Assembly (NCBI GenBank): GCA_002505935.1
Contig: DAWL01000081.1
Coordinates: 1 to 15,103 of the forward strand
Length of the DNA: 15,103 bases
Direction of reading: 5' to 3'
Origin: Euryarchaeota archaeon UBA226
Lineage (GTDB): Archaea; Thermoplasmatota; Poseidoniia; Poseidoniales; Poseidoniaceae
The position numbers and the translations under genes were made by a program. Positions 15,082 to 15,103 of the stretch are shown one piece after another. The notes beneath the pieces were generated by a model. It saw nothing but the letters and a program-made list of their open reading frames with translations. It was not told the origin of the DNA and did no database searches. The first letter of the stretch is position 1. Every line of letters starts with the position of its first letter.

Positions 15082-15103
15082 CCCCTTTGAAATATCACTA
15101 TGA

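Noticed and set aside
1..15103. CRISPR array, insertion sequence or transposase
   Set aside because: No regularly spaced repeats and no transposase or integrase motifs were seen; the repeats at 3381 and 15038 are too few and short.

Overview
The window reads as a chromosomal segment of a euryarchaeon, most likely a planktonic Marine Group II type archaeon (Poseidoniales) or a close relative. Archaeal markers are ribosomal protein L10e (uL16), the diphthamide enzyme Dph2, an archaeal-type HGPRTase-like protein, several KaiC-family ATPases and a protein with the archaeal type IV pilin N-terminus. These sit beside a bacterial-type mutS-mutL pair, a mixture typical of marine euryarchaea. Genes are tightly packed, with start/stop overlaps and short gaps. 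The lineage assignment is inference; only the archaeal nature is well supported.

Layout. (1) 1-558 (+): the C-terminal end of a surface or secreted protein carrying a lamin-tail domain. (2) 2831-599 (-): an operon of three KaiC/RecA-fold proteins. The first has an intact Walker A motif; the second and third have lost it. (3) 2883-5722 (+): an archaeal pilin-like protein divergent from the KaiC operon, then moaA (molybdopterin synthesis) and aroA (EPSP synthase, shikimate pathway). The last two are coupled by an ATGA overlap. (4) 10348-5701 (-): mutS then mutL, 4 bases apart; mutL overlaps the end of aroA tail-to-tail by 22 bases. (5) 10521-11891 (+): a two-membrane-segment protein with a large, probably extracytoplasmic, beta-rich domain, divergent from mutS. 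(6) 11978-14217 (+): rpl10e - hpt-like - dph2, with a clear TATA box in front. (7) 14980-14366 (-): an unrecognised two-TM membrane protein in visibly AT-richer DNA, with its own TATA box and an unusual direct/inverted repeat upstream.

How the parts may work together. MutS and MutL form a complete methyl-independent mismatch repair core: MutL carries the endonuclease motif. MutS has a PCNA-binding-like peptide where bacterial MutS has its beta-clamp motif, which suggests a bacterial system re-wired to the archaeal sliding clamp. The three KaiC-like proteins look like one active ATPase plus two catalytically dead partners, and their divergent arrangement with a pilin-like gene suggests a regulatory or assembly module for a surface filament. 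EPSP synthase has Ala where the glyphosate-sensitive class has Gly. No rRNA, tRNA, CRISPR array or insertion sequence was seen. No gene-free stretch exceeds 300 bases; the longest are 10349-10520 and 14218-14365.
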